Below, piece by piece: positions 23,092 through 34,375 of a stretch of 64,000 nucleotides of DNA; the first letter of the stretch is position 1, and the number at the start of each line of letters is the position of its first letter. The DNA lies in NCBI GenBank assembly GCA_034359265.1, contig CP136893.1, positions 46,883,501 through 46,947,500 of the forward strand, given 5' to 3'. This DNA comes from Canna indica. Its lineage: Eukaryota > Streptophyta > Magnoliopsida > Zingiberales > Cannaceae. The notes below the pieces were generated by a model that was not told the DNA's origin, did no database searches, and worked only from the letters and a program-made list of their open reading frames with translations. The position numbers and the translations under genes are program-made.

Positions 23092-23458
23092 CCGGGGTCC
23101 AGTAGCGCAACTGGTGGCGGCAGGGCAGCAGGTCTCGTGACATGTCGTGATCGAGGAGGATTCATGAGTCGTTTTAGTGTCTCTTTGAGTTGTTTAGTCA
23201 TGTTGACTCGGGTTGTGGTTTCCACATTTTATTTTTATTTTAGGTTTCCTGTTTATTTATTTGAACTCTTTTTTTATAACTTGTTCAGTGTATTCATATT
23301 GAGTTTTGGTTTGATTTGGTTCGTGATGTCATGTCTATTCTTTTCAAACAAAAAAAATTTCTCCCACTATTCAGGTTATTGTTGTTGTGTTTGAGTTGGG
23401 TTAGGCTTCGGGGTACGTGACATATCCTGGCCGGTCATACCGGATTTGGGGTGTGACA
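23092..23458 (+). repeat. Gypsy LTR, family C, right part
   Basis: Resumes the LTR interrupted at 15465. The text GGCAGGGCAGCAGGTCTCGTGACATG matches 60645-60680 and 25650-25680. It ends GGGGTGTGACA at 23458. Confidence 0.78.
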
Positions 23459-24118
23459 GTTCTCTGCCTGATATCCAATCTTCTGCTTGAAGATAAAAGG
23501 TTGTTGCCTCTTCTGCACTCGGCAGTCTGCACTCAGCCATTTTAACTCCTCTATATGTGGCAACAACATTTTCGCGTAATGGAGTTGTCGATAATAGATC
23601 TCTTCTCCAGTATTTATAGGTGTCACTAGAAGATCTAAACAAATGCCGACTTCAATCATATTTAGTCACCGCCATCTTCAATAGAAACTATCAGCATAAC
23701 TTAGGCATTTTTACAAAAGATCATTTATGTAAATAAGAAACGCCTAAGAAATAAGTGAAGAGAAAACTCTTCGAAACTAAACTGTTTAGGAAAAATAATG
23801 ATAATTTAAATGTCCAAAATCAGTTAAACAAAACCATCATTAAACCAGAAGTCCATCAGTGATCAAGATTGTCTCAGATAGTCCATCAGAAATCATTTAA
23901 GACTATAAGTAGTGAAGATTGCGTCTTCACAGTTGCCTTCAACATTCTTAGAATATATTCTTGTCACAGCAGCTCATCGATCGGAATAAATTGTAACATA
24001 AGATCCAGCATACACAGTTCATCAATACGAGCAGTTGGCTCAAGTCTTCTTACTTGAGAATTAATCTGAAAAATGTTTTTGCCAAATATAGGCAACATTC
24101 ATAAAAACATTATTAACA
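23459..24118 (-). repeat. Copia 5' LTR, outer part (of 12599-12986)
   Basis: Resumes after the gypsy insertion and ends at 24118, which is TGTTAATA on the minus strand. A TATA-like TATAAATA (minus) lies near 23610. No ORF here looks real. Confidence 0.62.
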
Positions 24119-25840
24119 TGCTGGTTTTACAAGCATGAGGATATTATGTATTTTCTTTATTACTTCCTTAATTGTTGGTTGATTTATAAATGCTTGGATG
24201 TGTTTGTGGTTGTGGATTGGGAAGCTTGTCAGCCGTCACACTGATGACCGACTCGGGTGGCGTGAGCAGGAAGTACACTAAGACAGAGTAGTGCTCAGTG
24301 CCCGACTCGTTGGACTGACGGGTCCCTGGACCGGGAAGCTCGTCTGCAGTGCCACACTGACGACCAACTCGGGTGGCTTGTATGGATGGTTGGATGATTT
24401 TATGTGATGTTTATATCTTGTTGATTTTATAGATATGCTCATATTAATTATTGCTTATGTGGATGAATGGTTAGACTTGATGGTATTTATTTCTTGTATA
24501 TATGATGACTTCTTTGGGCATATTTACTCCTGCGTATGAGGCATATTTTGATCTATCAATTAAATATATCTGCTGGATTGAGTTATTGGATATGGTTGTA
24601 GAGGATTATGACACTCACTAAGGGCCCGTTTGGTTTGCTAAAAAATGGGGGACTGGACTGGACATTCGCCCATATCCCCCGTTTGGTTTGCAAAAGAAGC
24701 TTCGGGACAAGAACTTCTCCTTGTCCGGGACAGGATTTCCACCTGTTTTGGTGTACCGAGAAATTTCTCGGTACACCGAAATCGGGCGGAGGACAAGGGC
24801 TGCAATTGTCAAAATTACCCCTTCCTTCGACGGAGCCGGACCACCATCGTCGGACTGGTCGCGGAGGGCGGGGAGAGGGCGGACGTGTCGCCAGGATGAT
24901 CGCCGGCTGGCGATGAGTCGGATCGTGTCGCCGGGAGGACCGGCCGGCATGGGTCCGAGCGGACCAGAGGAAGGCGGGGCTCGGGTGGGCATCGGGTGGA
25001 GAGGGAGACGAGTGAGGGAGAGGGTATTTATTTAATAAATTGGGTAATTAAAGAAGAGAGTTGTATCATATGAAATTGGATTAATTTATGAATTATTGGG
25101 GTATTTTTGTAGTTGATCGTAGAGTCGTCGGATCGAGTCGAGGTGAATACCAAAGTTGTAAATTTTCACGTGCTAAATGCGATGGTGGTGTCAGATTTCA
25201 TATTGGAGATCGTTTGGTATGATTTTTATATTTTTCAGTATTATCCTATTATTATACTTTTAGGTTAGTTGAAAACTTATTAGTTAAACTATATATTAGT
25301 TGAAAAATATTTGATACTATATATTAATATTTTTTTATGTATTAATCAGTCTTATGACTAATTTACAAGGGTATTTTAGTCATTTTATCATGTACAGTAC
25401 TTTGTTATAGCGAAACAAATGCAGGATAGGACGGAATATCGTGTCCTGTTCTTGACGAAACAAACACGGTATAGCTACTGTTCCAGGACACCTGATGTCC
25501 TATCCTTGTCCCTGTCTGGTGTCCTGTGACGAGCAGTTTGTGAATCAAACGGGCCCTAAGTCCTAGTTGAACTTACTGTTCATATATTGCTATCTTTTCA
25601 GTACCCGATCGTGATCAGATAGGTATTGGGATGTAGTAGCGTAGCTGGTGATGACAGGGACAACGGATCTCGTGACACGTCGTGGTCAGGTGATGTATAC
25701 CCAAGTCTATCGGGTCTTTATGTTTTTTTTTGTTATGGGTCGGTGTTAGATTGGTTTTCGCATTTTAAATGACAAAAACCTTATTCTTGTTATTTGAATT
25801 TGTTTAAAGGAGTCTTGGACATTTATTGGCTTGTTGCTAC
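24119..25840 (+). repeat. Gypsy LTR, family C' (related to C), left part in window
   Basis: The right end of a long gypsy LTR whose beginning lies outside the window because of the copia insertion at 24118. It contains diverged units GGGAAGCTCGTC..GACCGACTCGGGTGGC at 24220-24370, a MITE (24622-25556) and an acceptor-like TATCTTTTCAG ending near 25601. It also has the shared end phrase CGGATCTCGTGACACGTCGTGGTC. A solo copia LTR interrupts it at 25841. Confidence 0.6.
24622..25556. mobile_element. Tourist-like MITE (PIF/Harbinger type)
   Basis: 935 bp with terminal inverted repeats GGGCCCGTTTGGTT (left) and AATCAAACGGGCCC (right), 13 of 14 bases matching, flanked by TAA on both sides (24619-24621 and 25557-25559). 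A 3-bp TAA/TTA duplication is known for PIF/Harbinger elements. Removing the element and one TAA restores CACTCACTAAGTCCTAGTTG, which matches the empty site in the related LTR near 60560. No transposase is encoded. It contains a perfect 28-bp palindrome at 24750-24777. Confidence 0.85.
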
Positions 25841-27522
25841 TGTTGGTGAAATGGCCACACTTGAGGGGGGATGAATAGTGTGTTAACTAAATCTTTTCGC
25901 CTAAATTTGATTTTAAACGTTTCTTAGATTACTTAGGCAAAGCACGATATTAATGGCAAGCGGATGCAATAAATATGAAGGAATAAACACAAACAAAATA
26001 TCAACTCTAACACCATGATTTATAGTGGTTCGGCCCTATTGCCTACTCCACTACCTAAGCACCCCGCTTAGGATTTCCAAACTAAACTTTACTAGATTAA
26101 TTTGGTTTTCCTTACAATGATGACTTTGATCCGAAGAGACTCGCTCTCAACCTAAGGCACTTCCACACCTGGAAGTCTCCGCCTTCTTACCGAGAGCACT
26201 CTTCCACCTCAACCTAAGGGACAACTCAACTAATCCTAGTAAACTAAGTTTACACCGATGGAATTAAACCTCAAACACAAAGGCAACCACCCAATTTCAT
26301 GACCTAACAACCTAGGTCTTTACAAGATCAAATATAATGAAATAAATAAGAAAATATACAAGTAATGGAGCAAAAATACAAGAATACAAATACTTAGCTT
26401 CAACACAATGAACCCTAGCTCCCCTTGATGCCTTGATGATGAATCAAATCAAGCTTGAAGGCAAACTCAAGGAATGAGAGAAGGATTTCTCTAAGTAATG
26501 GCTAAATGAAAGCTTGGAATTGATCAAGGATGGCTCAATGAATTGTAGGAGTGATAAAAAGTATCAAAGGAAGGCTTAGGCTTAGGTATTTATAGAACCA
26601 ATAAGAAAGCTCGGGTGAAGAGGCGCTCAACGGCATGAAAACTAGCCATTTTCCGCCTTCCGATCGATTGCCGATCGACCAACCGATCGACCTGGTCGAC
26701 CGATGATCAACCGCCCAACGACCGTTGGTATTTTGCGCTATGCCGCATTTTAGCTCCTCTGCTATCCGGTCGATCGATCGGTCAACCGAAGTAGACACTG
26801 CCAGTTTTTGGCCTCGTTCGGTTGACCGAAATAGCCATTGCCGATTTTTAACCATCTTCGGTCGACCGAACCTGGGCAGGACAATTTGGTTAGGCTTTGT
26901 TTGTTCGTTTTCTGGTTCTGTCTTAACCAGAAACATAAATGTTATATAAGGATTACCCCCATTTGGATTCAATAAAAATATCTAAAAAATCAAAATCCTT
27001 AACAATCAAAATCTAGTTTTTGGGGTCTAGTACAAATTTCTGAAAAACGTAACTTTTCTAATCTTTCGGGTCAAATATGGGTAGGCTAAAGGCTTCCAAA
27101 AAATTCTTAAAAATACCTCGTTATCTAATTTCTACCCAAGGAACAATTACCGCCATTTTTTTGTGTCAAGAAAATGTTTAGATTATATAGCCCTCCAAGG
27201 AGCTCCCTAGGCATAGTGAATTTCAGGGCGGTTTTTGGGTTTTCATATTTTGAGGTTCGGGATTAGTTTTTGGGTTTCTTTGCATCATCATGAGGATTTA
27301 TAATTTATCTAGATAACCTAAACCTAAACTCCAACTTCCCGAAGAATCCAAGCATCGACGAGCGTCCTTGCCGATTTTTCTGATTTCTCTGATATTTCCA
27401 ATCAAGGACGTCGAGCGCTAACTGATATGGAACCTGAAAGCATTTCTCAATGAAACATTAGTTCCATGTTTGTTATTATCAAAACCGAGATTAAGACCAA
27501 GGTTGAAAACCTTAAGCCAACA
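25841..27522 (-). repeat. Solo copia LTR with perfect target duplication
   Basis: 1682 bp. On the minus strand it runs from TGTTGGCTTAAGG (27522) to TTTCACCAACA (25841). The flanks are GCTAC at 25836-25840 and GCTAC at 27523-27527, an exact 5-bp target duplication. TATA box (minus) at 26587-26594; GGTCGACC cluster at 26650-26870. Solo LTRs arise by recombination between the two LTRs of an element. Confidence 0.92.
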
Positions 27523-27684
27523 GCTACTATTTGAATTTGTTGATTATAATTAAATGCTAGGAAGTCAGTTTCTATTTCTTTATAAAATTGTTCAGAATTT
27601 TTGTTGTGTTATTCTCTTTGTTGGGTTAGACTTCGGAGTACATGGAGTACTCCGGTCGATCATACCCGGGTTTTGGGTGTGACA
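27523..27684 (+). repeat. Gypsy LTR, family C', right end
   Basis: Continues the LTR after the solo copia insertion and ends GGGTGTGACA at 27684. No primer site follows; coding sequence starts immediately, so this LTR seems to have inserted into an ORF. Confidence 0.65.
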
Positions 27685-28780
27685 TCTTCAATGCTGAAAG
27701 AGTCGAGTATTCGTACTCGGTTAGTGGAGTCAAGGAGTGCTGACTTTGCGAGTGGCAAAGGGAAGAGCCCGCCGGTGAATGTTTCTCCCCTTCGACCTTT
27801 ATTGAAGTCGACGTAGATCTCGGCATCCTCAGTTTCGGGAGCTTCACGGTCCCAGGCTCTAGGGGCGATCAGGTTGCCAGTGCCTTCTGATTCTCTGGCT
27901 CCTCTGAGCTCTCATTTGAGACGACCAAAGAGGGCCAAGGACCCGTGCGCCGATGAAGGTTTGCCTCCATGGGTGGTCATGCTTCCCAAAGAGGATGAAG
28001 TTATGGCACTAAAGGCGGTGGTAGTGGAGGATACCCTGCCAGCGGGGCAGCATCCAGTTATGATTCCTCGTGATAGCCATTGCTTCCAATTCAATATTCG
28101 AGCAGACTTACCGGAGGGAGCGGATCTAGGGGTACACTCTCAGGCTAATTGTCTTCTATTAGCGAGCTTGGTAAACATGCTGAGGGGGGACAAGGATCTG
28201 TGTTGAGAGTACTCGAGGCTCAAGCTCGGCAGAATGAGTTGCTAAAACTCGAATTGGTAGAGGCAAAGAAGGCCCTTGGGTTGAAGGTTTGCGAGGTCGA
28301 GCATTTAAACGATGTTGTTTCCGAGTCATTGCTCGGGCGAGGTAAGTGGAGGAAATGTCTAGAGTGGAGTTGGAGAAGCTCTATTGTGACCTGGCTGCAG
28401 CTACTGCGAAGGGGTATTGCTTGAGGATTGAGTTTGATGTCACCCGAGCCGAGGCAGAGAAGTCAAAGATGACGGTACAAGGTCTTGAGGAGAAGATGCA
28501 AGAATTTAAGGGTGAGGTGTGTCGCTTCCGTGACGCCGCCCTCATAATGTTCGTTGATGGTTTTGACAAGGCAATGGAGCAAGCTAAATTCTTCGCCCTC
28601 GAGATTGACTATTTTGGAGCAAACCTTCTCAAGGTTGCTAGGGAAGAGGCCCCTGTACCGTCCTAGGAGGACCCTCCGGTTTTGGAGTTGTGCCCTCCCC
28701 TCTCGGTGGTTGGTAAGATTTCGGGGGGAGATGTTCCCCTTGCGCCTGCCAAGGTAGACTCGACCCCTTGCCCGTAAGGT
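27685..28780 (+). pseudogene. Retroelement-associated coiled-coil protein, decayed, function unknown
   Basis: One frame is open from the LTR boundary with a single TAG at about 27811, running to 28204. It is Pro/Ser-rich, then has KRAKDPCADEGLPPWVVMLP and VMIPRDSHCFQFNIRADLPE. The protein continues in other frames: LEAQARQNELLKLELVEAKK (about 28205-28330, coiled coil) and VELEKLYCDLAAATAKGY through MFVDGFDKAMEQAKFFALEI (28346-28666). A final short Pro-rich stretch ends near 28775. At least two frameshifts are present. Coiled-coil ORFs of this general kind occur with large plant gypsy elements of the Tat lineage. I cannot assign a function or prove that origin. Confidence 0.45.
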
Positions 28781-29129
28781 ATTCTTCTTTGAAATTGTCC
28801 ACATGTGGGTTATGTGGATGATTGCTTGCTATGGATTGCTACCCCGTGGGGCCTTTTAGACTTCTGCTTTTCAAAAGTGTTTTGACAGTTCCCCTCTTTG
28901 GGCTTGCGCTTTTGAGCGTTTTGTTTTAATGTGTTGTTTTTCTCTATATTCTTCCTGGTTGTGAGTTGCATGCTTTGGTGGGTGTCGCCGGGCTTTGTTC
29001 TAGCCAAACCGAAGAGTGTTCTGGTGCTTTGTGGTCTGTGTCATTTGGTGACTGCGTAGGTCGAAGTCCTGTAATATATAGAGTTAGTTTTATAAATACC
29101 TTTTCGGTAATTCTTGGCGATTTGCCTGA
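28781..29129 (+). other. Spacer between coiled-coil ORF and tandem array
   Basis: T-rich on the plus strand, no gene. It looks like the 3' untranslated region of the ORF upstream. The 102-bp repeat begins gradually at its right side in strongly diverged form. Confidence 0.35.
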
Positions 29130-30481
29130 TCAAATAGGGCGTTGAGGACCGAATTTTGATGTGAGAGCAAGAGAGTGGCAGTTGAGAATGTAAGGCTAGG
29201 GCCTATCGGGAGAATAGAAGCTCGAGAGGGGCGATTGAGGTTGAGGTCCGCGCTAGAGGTCGTCGAGGGCATGGGAGCCAAAGCATGGAGGTGACTGAGG
29301 CCGAGGATCCGACTACTACAAACTGAGCCGCGGGTTGTTGAGGGTGTTGAAGCCCGAGAGTGGCACTGAGGTTGAGGATTGCACTTGGGGTCAAGACAAG
29401 CTTACCTAGGAGCGCAATACAAGACTGCACTTGGGGTCATTGAGGGTGTGGGAGGACGAAAGTGGCGCTGATGCCGAGGATCATGCTTGGGGTCAAGTCG
29501 TGCTCATTGAGGAGTATAAGGCGGGACCGCACTTGGGGTCGTTGAGGGCATGTGAGCCCAGGAGTGCTGCTAAGGCCGAGGACCGCGCTTGTGGTCAAGA
29601 TGAGCTTGCCAATGAGCATAAGATAGGACCGCGCTAGGGGTTGTTAAGGTTGTGTGAGCTAGAGAGAGGCGCTGAGGCCAAAGACTACGCTTGGGGTCAA
29701 GTCGAGCATGCCACAGAGCGTAATGCAGGACCGCACTTAGGGTTGTTGAGGGTGTGGTAGTTTGAGAGTGGCGCGAAGGCCGAGGACCATGCTTGGGGTC
29801 AAGCCAAGCTCACCAAGGAGTGTAAGGCAGGACCACGCTCGAGGTTGTTGAGGGTGTGGGAGTCCGAGAGTGGCGCTATGGATGAGGACCGCGCTTGGTA
29901 TTAAGGCGAGCTCGCCAAGGAGCGTAAGACAAGACCATGCTTAGAGTCGTTGCATGTGTGGGAGCCCAAGAGTGGCGCTAAGGCCATTGGCCATGCTTAG
30001 GGTCATTTTTAGCTCGCCGAGGAGCGTAAGGTAGGATCGCACTTGGAGTCGTTGAGGGCGAGGACCGCTCTTGTGGCCTAGTCGAGCTCGCCGATGAGCG
30101 TAAGGTAGAGCCATGCTAGGGGTCATTGAGGGCGTGGTAGAATGAGAGTGGAGCTAAGGCCAAGGACTATGCTTAAGGTCAGGCCGAACTTGCCGAGGAG
30201 CGTAAGCTAGGCTCGTGCTTGGGGTAGTTGAGGGCGTGGGAACCCGAGAGTGGTGCTGAGGCCGAGGACCGCACTTAGGGTTAAGTCGAGCTCATCGAGG
30301 AGCGTAAGACAGTACCACACTTGGGGTCGTTGAGGGCGTAGGAGCCTGAGAGTGGTGCTAAGGCTGAGGACCATGCTTGGGTTTAAGCCGATCTCGACGA
30401 GGAGCGTAAGGCAAGACCGCGCTCGGGGTTATTGATGGCGTGGGAGCCTAAGAGTGGAGCTAATGCTGCAGTGTTAGCAGT
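29130..30481 (+). repeat. 102-bp tandem repeat array, block 1
   Basis: The anchor GAGCGTAAG recurs at about 29613, 29715, 29818, 29920, 30022, 30096, 30198, 30300 and 30402. The spacing is 102 bp, with one shortened unit of 74 bp. A unit has GAGGACCGCGCTTGGGGTCA, AGCTCGCCGAGGAGCGTAAG, GCACTTGGGGTCGTTGAGGG and GAGCCCGAGAGTGGCGCTAA. About 13 units; the first ones are strongly diverged. The period is a multiple of three, so open frames run across units on the minus strand, but no protein is recognised. Confidence 0.9.
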
Positions 30482-31627
30482 GTGCCCTAGACCAATGAAA
30501 CAATATTATCATTGTAGTTTTCCTTTTGAACAATTGGAACACAAATTTTATCTTGTTGTTTATGAGCGTATTTAACTTGATAAGAGATTCCATGAATGGT
30601 TGATTCCGCCTAATGGTCATCAAGTACGAGACTTGATAGTAAAACCCTAAGGTAGTTAGAATCCTATTCTAAACAGACCCTAGTCAATCATTGTCTTGGA
30701 ACGATAATGAATGAAGACTAGTATGCAGTCTGATTGACGAAGATCATATTTTATTGGTCATGGATATGTGATATGAAACTCAGATCATAGACACATGTTA
30801 GAGAACATGGTGTCAAACAAACCCACTGAGAGAATACTATGTGGATTATATCATTAGTATATCTCTAGCGGTAGTGATACGTCAGTCCTCCGACTTGATG
30901 TCACCATGGATTCCTACATGAGGAATTCTATGTTTTGACTTAGTCTAACATCATCTTTAATCGGGTGGTAATAAGGGCTATCGTTGGACATGGAATGAAT
31001 CATGTAGATGAATATGTGTAGTCGTGAAGAAATATGTCCCTCTCGTATATGAGAGAGATATCTAGGGCCCCTTCGTGAGTGTGACTGAGAAAATGAATGG
31101 CCGTGCTCAAATGAAATGATAGGTGTATCAATGTCACTTGTTAAATCAGTCTACTCAGGAATCAAGAAATCAGATTGAGCAAAATAAGGATGATGTAATA
31201 CATGCCTTATGATCGATCAAGATATCGCGTGACAAAAGGACAAAGTTTCATACTATGAGCTAGGTTTCTTGGATCACCGACCTCACTTGACTTGGGTAGT
31301 CATAATGTCTTGCTAGAGGCCGCTTATGACTTGTGGGTTACAAATGTACTCATTGGATTGGATCTCTATGATCATTAATCCGCAATTCTCTCTTGGTAAT
31401 TTTGGAAATTAATTTTCAGTTTGAAAAAAGAGTTTTCAAATGGAAATAAATTATTCTCGATTTTGAATTACGATTTCATTATTGGAATTACATTGATCAC
31501 AATTGGTAATCTATCTTTAATATTCGGTATTAAAGGATACATTATAACTGGCATATTGAATTTAGCAAATTCATTCTTAACAATTATTATTAAGGATATA
31601 TTTTATTAGAACATTAAAATCAATTTT

Positions 31628-32077
31628 ATAATCTCCCGGGTCAAATATGGGTAGGCTAAAGACTTTCAAAAAATCCTTAAAATTATCTCGTTATCTAGTT
31701 TTTACCTAAGGAACAATTATTACCACTTTTGGTGCCAAAAAAATTTCTTGGTCATAGTGAATTTCAGGGCCCTTTCTAAATTTTTGGGTTTTTGTGTTTT
31801 GGGGTTCAGGTTTGGTTTTTGGATTTCTTAGCATCATCATGAGGATTTACAACACATTCTAGACACCCTAAACCTAAACTCTTATCTTCCCAATGAAATT
31901 CGAGCAACGACTAGCGTCCTTGTCGATTTCTCCAATTTCTCCGATTTTTCCGATCGGGGACGTCAAGCGCTAATCGATATGGATCCTGAAAATAATTCTC
32001 CCTGAAACTTTAGTTCCATGTTTGTTATCATCAAAACCGAGATTAAGATCAAGGTAGAAAACCTTAGGCCACTAATG
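31628..32077 (-). repeat. Fragment of a copia LTR nested in the Angela/TAR-like LTR
   Basis: Matches 27050-27522 (CGGGTCAAATATGGGTAGGCTAA through ACATGG..AACCGAGATTAAG). Only the first ~450 bp of the LTR (in its own minus-strand sense) is present; promoter and end are missing. Confidence 0.75.
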
Positions 32078-32192
32078 GCTTACACGAGTTGATGATTATC
32101 TCCTAGTGGCTGTCGACCTCTTCTTGTAAGGAATTGCTAACCTCCTTTGGATGAAAATCGAGCTCCCTTTGTGGCAGTCACTCTCTACTAAA

Positions 32193-32226
32193 GAGAGAGA
32201 GAGGGAGAGAGAGAGAGAGAGAGGAG
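32193..32226 (+). repeat. GA microsatellite
   Basis: An almost uninterrupted run of GA dinucleotides with one GGG interruption, inside the Angela/TAR-like LTR. Confidence 0.9.
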
Positions 32227-32551
32227 AGCACAGAAGGTGTTCCATGCTCGACCAAATCGGAAGGAATTCCGATATAGCCGAGCTAGCACTCGGGAGCCAT
32301 CTAGTTCATTGGATCCGTTTGTGTGCTAACCATAGAGGGTGTTTGTCGCTTGGCAGCACCTTGGATCTGGAGCAAGATCGTGATATTGGATTTGAGGAGC
32401 AGAAGACGGTGTTTGATTATTCAAATGTATAATCCTTAACATAGTATCGTTTTAACGGAGATGCATGGATCCGTTTGGGTAGAGGATCGGTTCCATTTCC
32501 GCTGTGTGTAATAAAATTTTTGTTGCTTACTCGGTCCTCCTTGATCCAACA

Positions 32552-33329
32552 TGAGGACCGCGCTTGGTGTCAAGGCGAGCTCGCCGAGGAGCGTAAGACA
32601 TGACCGCACTTAGGGTCGTTGAGGGCGTGGGAGCTCGAGAGTGGCATTAACGCCAAGGACTATGCTTGGGGTTAATTCGAGCTCGCCGAGGAGCTTAAGG
32701 TAGGACCGCACTTGGGGTTGTTGATGTCGTGGGAGTCCGAGAGGGGTGCTGAGGGCGAAGACCATGGTTGGGGCCGAGTCGAGCTCGCTGATGAGCGTAA
32801 GGAAAAATCATGCTCGGGGTCGTTAAGGGCAGGGGAGGCCGAGAGTGGTGCTAAGGCCGAGGACCACGCTTGAGGATAGGCCGAGCTCCCCGATGATCGT
32901 AAGAAAGGACTGCGCTTAGGGTCATTGAGGGTGTGGGAGCCCGAGAGTGGAACTAACGCCAAGGACCATGCTTAGGGTCAATCTGATCTCACCGAGGAGC
33001 TCAAGGTAGGACCACACTTGGGGTCATTGAGGGCGTGGGAGCCCGAGAGTGGCGCTGAGGGCGAGGACCGCGCTTGGGGCCCAGCCGAGCTCGCCGGTCA
33101 GTGTAAGGAAAAACCGCGCTCGGGGTTGTTGAGGGAGTGGGAGCCTGAGAGTGGAGCTAAGGTGAAGGACTGTGCTTAAAGTCAGGCCGAACTCGCCTAG
33201 GAGCGTAAGGGAGGCCCGTGCTTGGGGTCATTGAGGGCATGGGAGCCCTAGAGTGGCATTGAGACCGAGGACCACTCTTGGGGCAAGCAGAGCTCGCCGA
33301 GGAGCGTAAGGCATTACCGTGCTTGGGAT
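32552..33329 (+). repeat. 102-bp tandem repeat array, block 2
   Basis: Anchors GAG.GTAAG or variants at about 32588, 32691, 32793, 32895, 32997, 33099, 33200 and 33301, again with a 102-bp period. It is the continuation of block 1 beyond the inserted LTR. A minus-strand frame of 96 codons (32672-32962) crosses almost three units without a stop. Confidence 0.9.
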
Positions 33330-34146
33330 TGTTGGCGTAAGGTTTTCAACCTTGGTCTTAATCTCGGATTGTTTGAGGCCAACTCTTCATGGTCTATAAA
33401 TACAAGATCATGAGAGCCTTCCTCCCTTGATCTTGACCTTCATTGAGCCATTCTTGATTATCTCTAAAAGATTTCTTGAACCATTTTCTTGCAAACCCTA
33501 GTTCTCATGATAAAAACTTGATTCATCATTGAGTCATCAAAAGGAGCTAGAATACATTGTTTGAAGCTAAGTATTGATTGTATTGTTTATTTGCTCCATT
33601 TACTTATATTGTTGTGGTTTATTCATTGTATTTGAACTTGTGTAAACCTAGGTTGCTAGGTTTGATAGATTGGGTGGTTGCCTTGTGTTTGAGGCATAAT
33701 TCCACCGGTGTAATCTACGATTAGAGTGTCCTTAGGAAGAGTGAGGTGAGAAAGTGCTCTCGGTAGGAAGGTGGAAACTTTCGAGTGTGGAAGTACCTTC
33801 GGTGTGAGAGCGGTGACTTTCCGATGAAAAGTTCTCATTGTAAAGGAACTCTACATCTAGTGGATTGGTTTAAAATCCTAAACGAGGTGCTTAGGTAGTG
33901 TAGTAGGCATTGGAGCCGAACCACTATAAATCACTGTGTATGCATTGTTTATATTTGTGCTTGTCTAATTGCTTATCTTGGTTGTTTTTTATTATTCGTT
34001 TATTCGCCTCCGCATTTATCTTACTGAATTAAGCATTAACCTAAAGTAATCAAGAAAACATTTAAAATCAAAATTAGGTGAAAAGATTAGCAAACAGACT
34101 ATTCACCCCCCCTCCCACCCTCTAGTGTAGGCCATTTCACTTACAA
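33330..34146 (+). repeat. Copia LTR with promoter-upstream deletion, inserted in the array
   Basis: Starts TGTTGGCGTAAGG and ends CATTTCACTTACA, 817 bp. The first ~40 bp are followed directly by the region just upstream of the TATA box (33395-33402), so about 0.7-0.8 kb, including the GGTCGACC cluster, is missing. No clear target duplication can be read. Confidence 0.82.
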
Positions 34147-34375
34147 GAGTCGTTAAGGGCGTGGGAGCCCAAGAGTGGCGCTAAGGCCGAGGACCGCGCA
34201 TGGTTTCAAGCCGAGCTCACGAAGCTCATTGAGGAGCATAAGGCAGGACCGCTCTTGGTGTTGTTGAGGGCGTGGGAGACCGAGAGTGGCATTAAGGCCG
34301 AGGACTGCGCTTGGGGTCAAGCCGACCTCGTCGAGGAGAGTAAGCAGGACCACACTTGGGGTTGTTGAGGTCGGT
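34147..34375 (+). repeat. 102-bp tandem repeat array, block 3
   Basis: About two units, with anchors near 34227 and 34334. The array stops at about 34375 within a unit and unrelated sequence begins. Confidence 0.85.

Larger units (their letters stand above)
30482..32551 (+). repeat. Angela/TAR-like copia solo LTR inserted in the array
   Basis: Starts TGTTAGCAGTGTGCCCTAGA and ends TTGATCCAACA. Internal phrases (GTGCCCTAGACCAATGAAAC; AACCATAGAGGGTGTTTGT; GTTTTAACGGAGATGCATGG) resemble the LTRs of the Angela/BARE and TAR copia groups. It splits the 102-bp array. The flanks tgcag and tgagg agree at three of five bases. It contains a nested copia LTR fragment at about 31628-32077 and a GA microsatellite at 32193-32226. 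The 62-residue ORF at 31421 is not convincing. Confidence 0.7.

Noticed and set aside
15461..23096. A clean 5-bp target duplication for the SIRE-like element
   Set aside because: The flanks atggg and ccggg agree at only three positions, so I do not claim one.
24608..25035. ORFs on both strands in the MITE
   Set aside because: Their frames cross the terminal repeats and the 28-bp palindrome, and none resembles a transposase.
31421..31609. Hydrophobic 62-residue ORF resembling a small membrane protein
   Set aside because: It lies inside an LTR, in AT-rich DNA where Ile/Leu/Asn-rich frames arise easily, and I could not match it to any organelle or host protein.
32672..32962. 96-codon minus-strand ORF in the tandem array as a real gene
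   Set aside because: It is open only because the unit is 34 codons long; it has no start context and no conserved domain.
29130..34375. Regular repeats considered as a CRISPR array
   Set aside because: The whole 102-bp unit is repeated and diverged, without unique spacers, and the DNA is eukaryotic.
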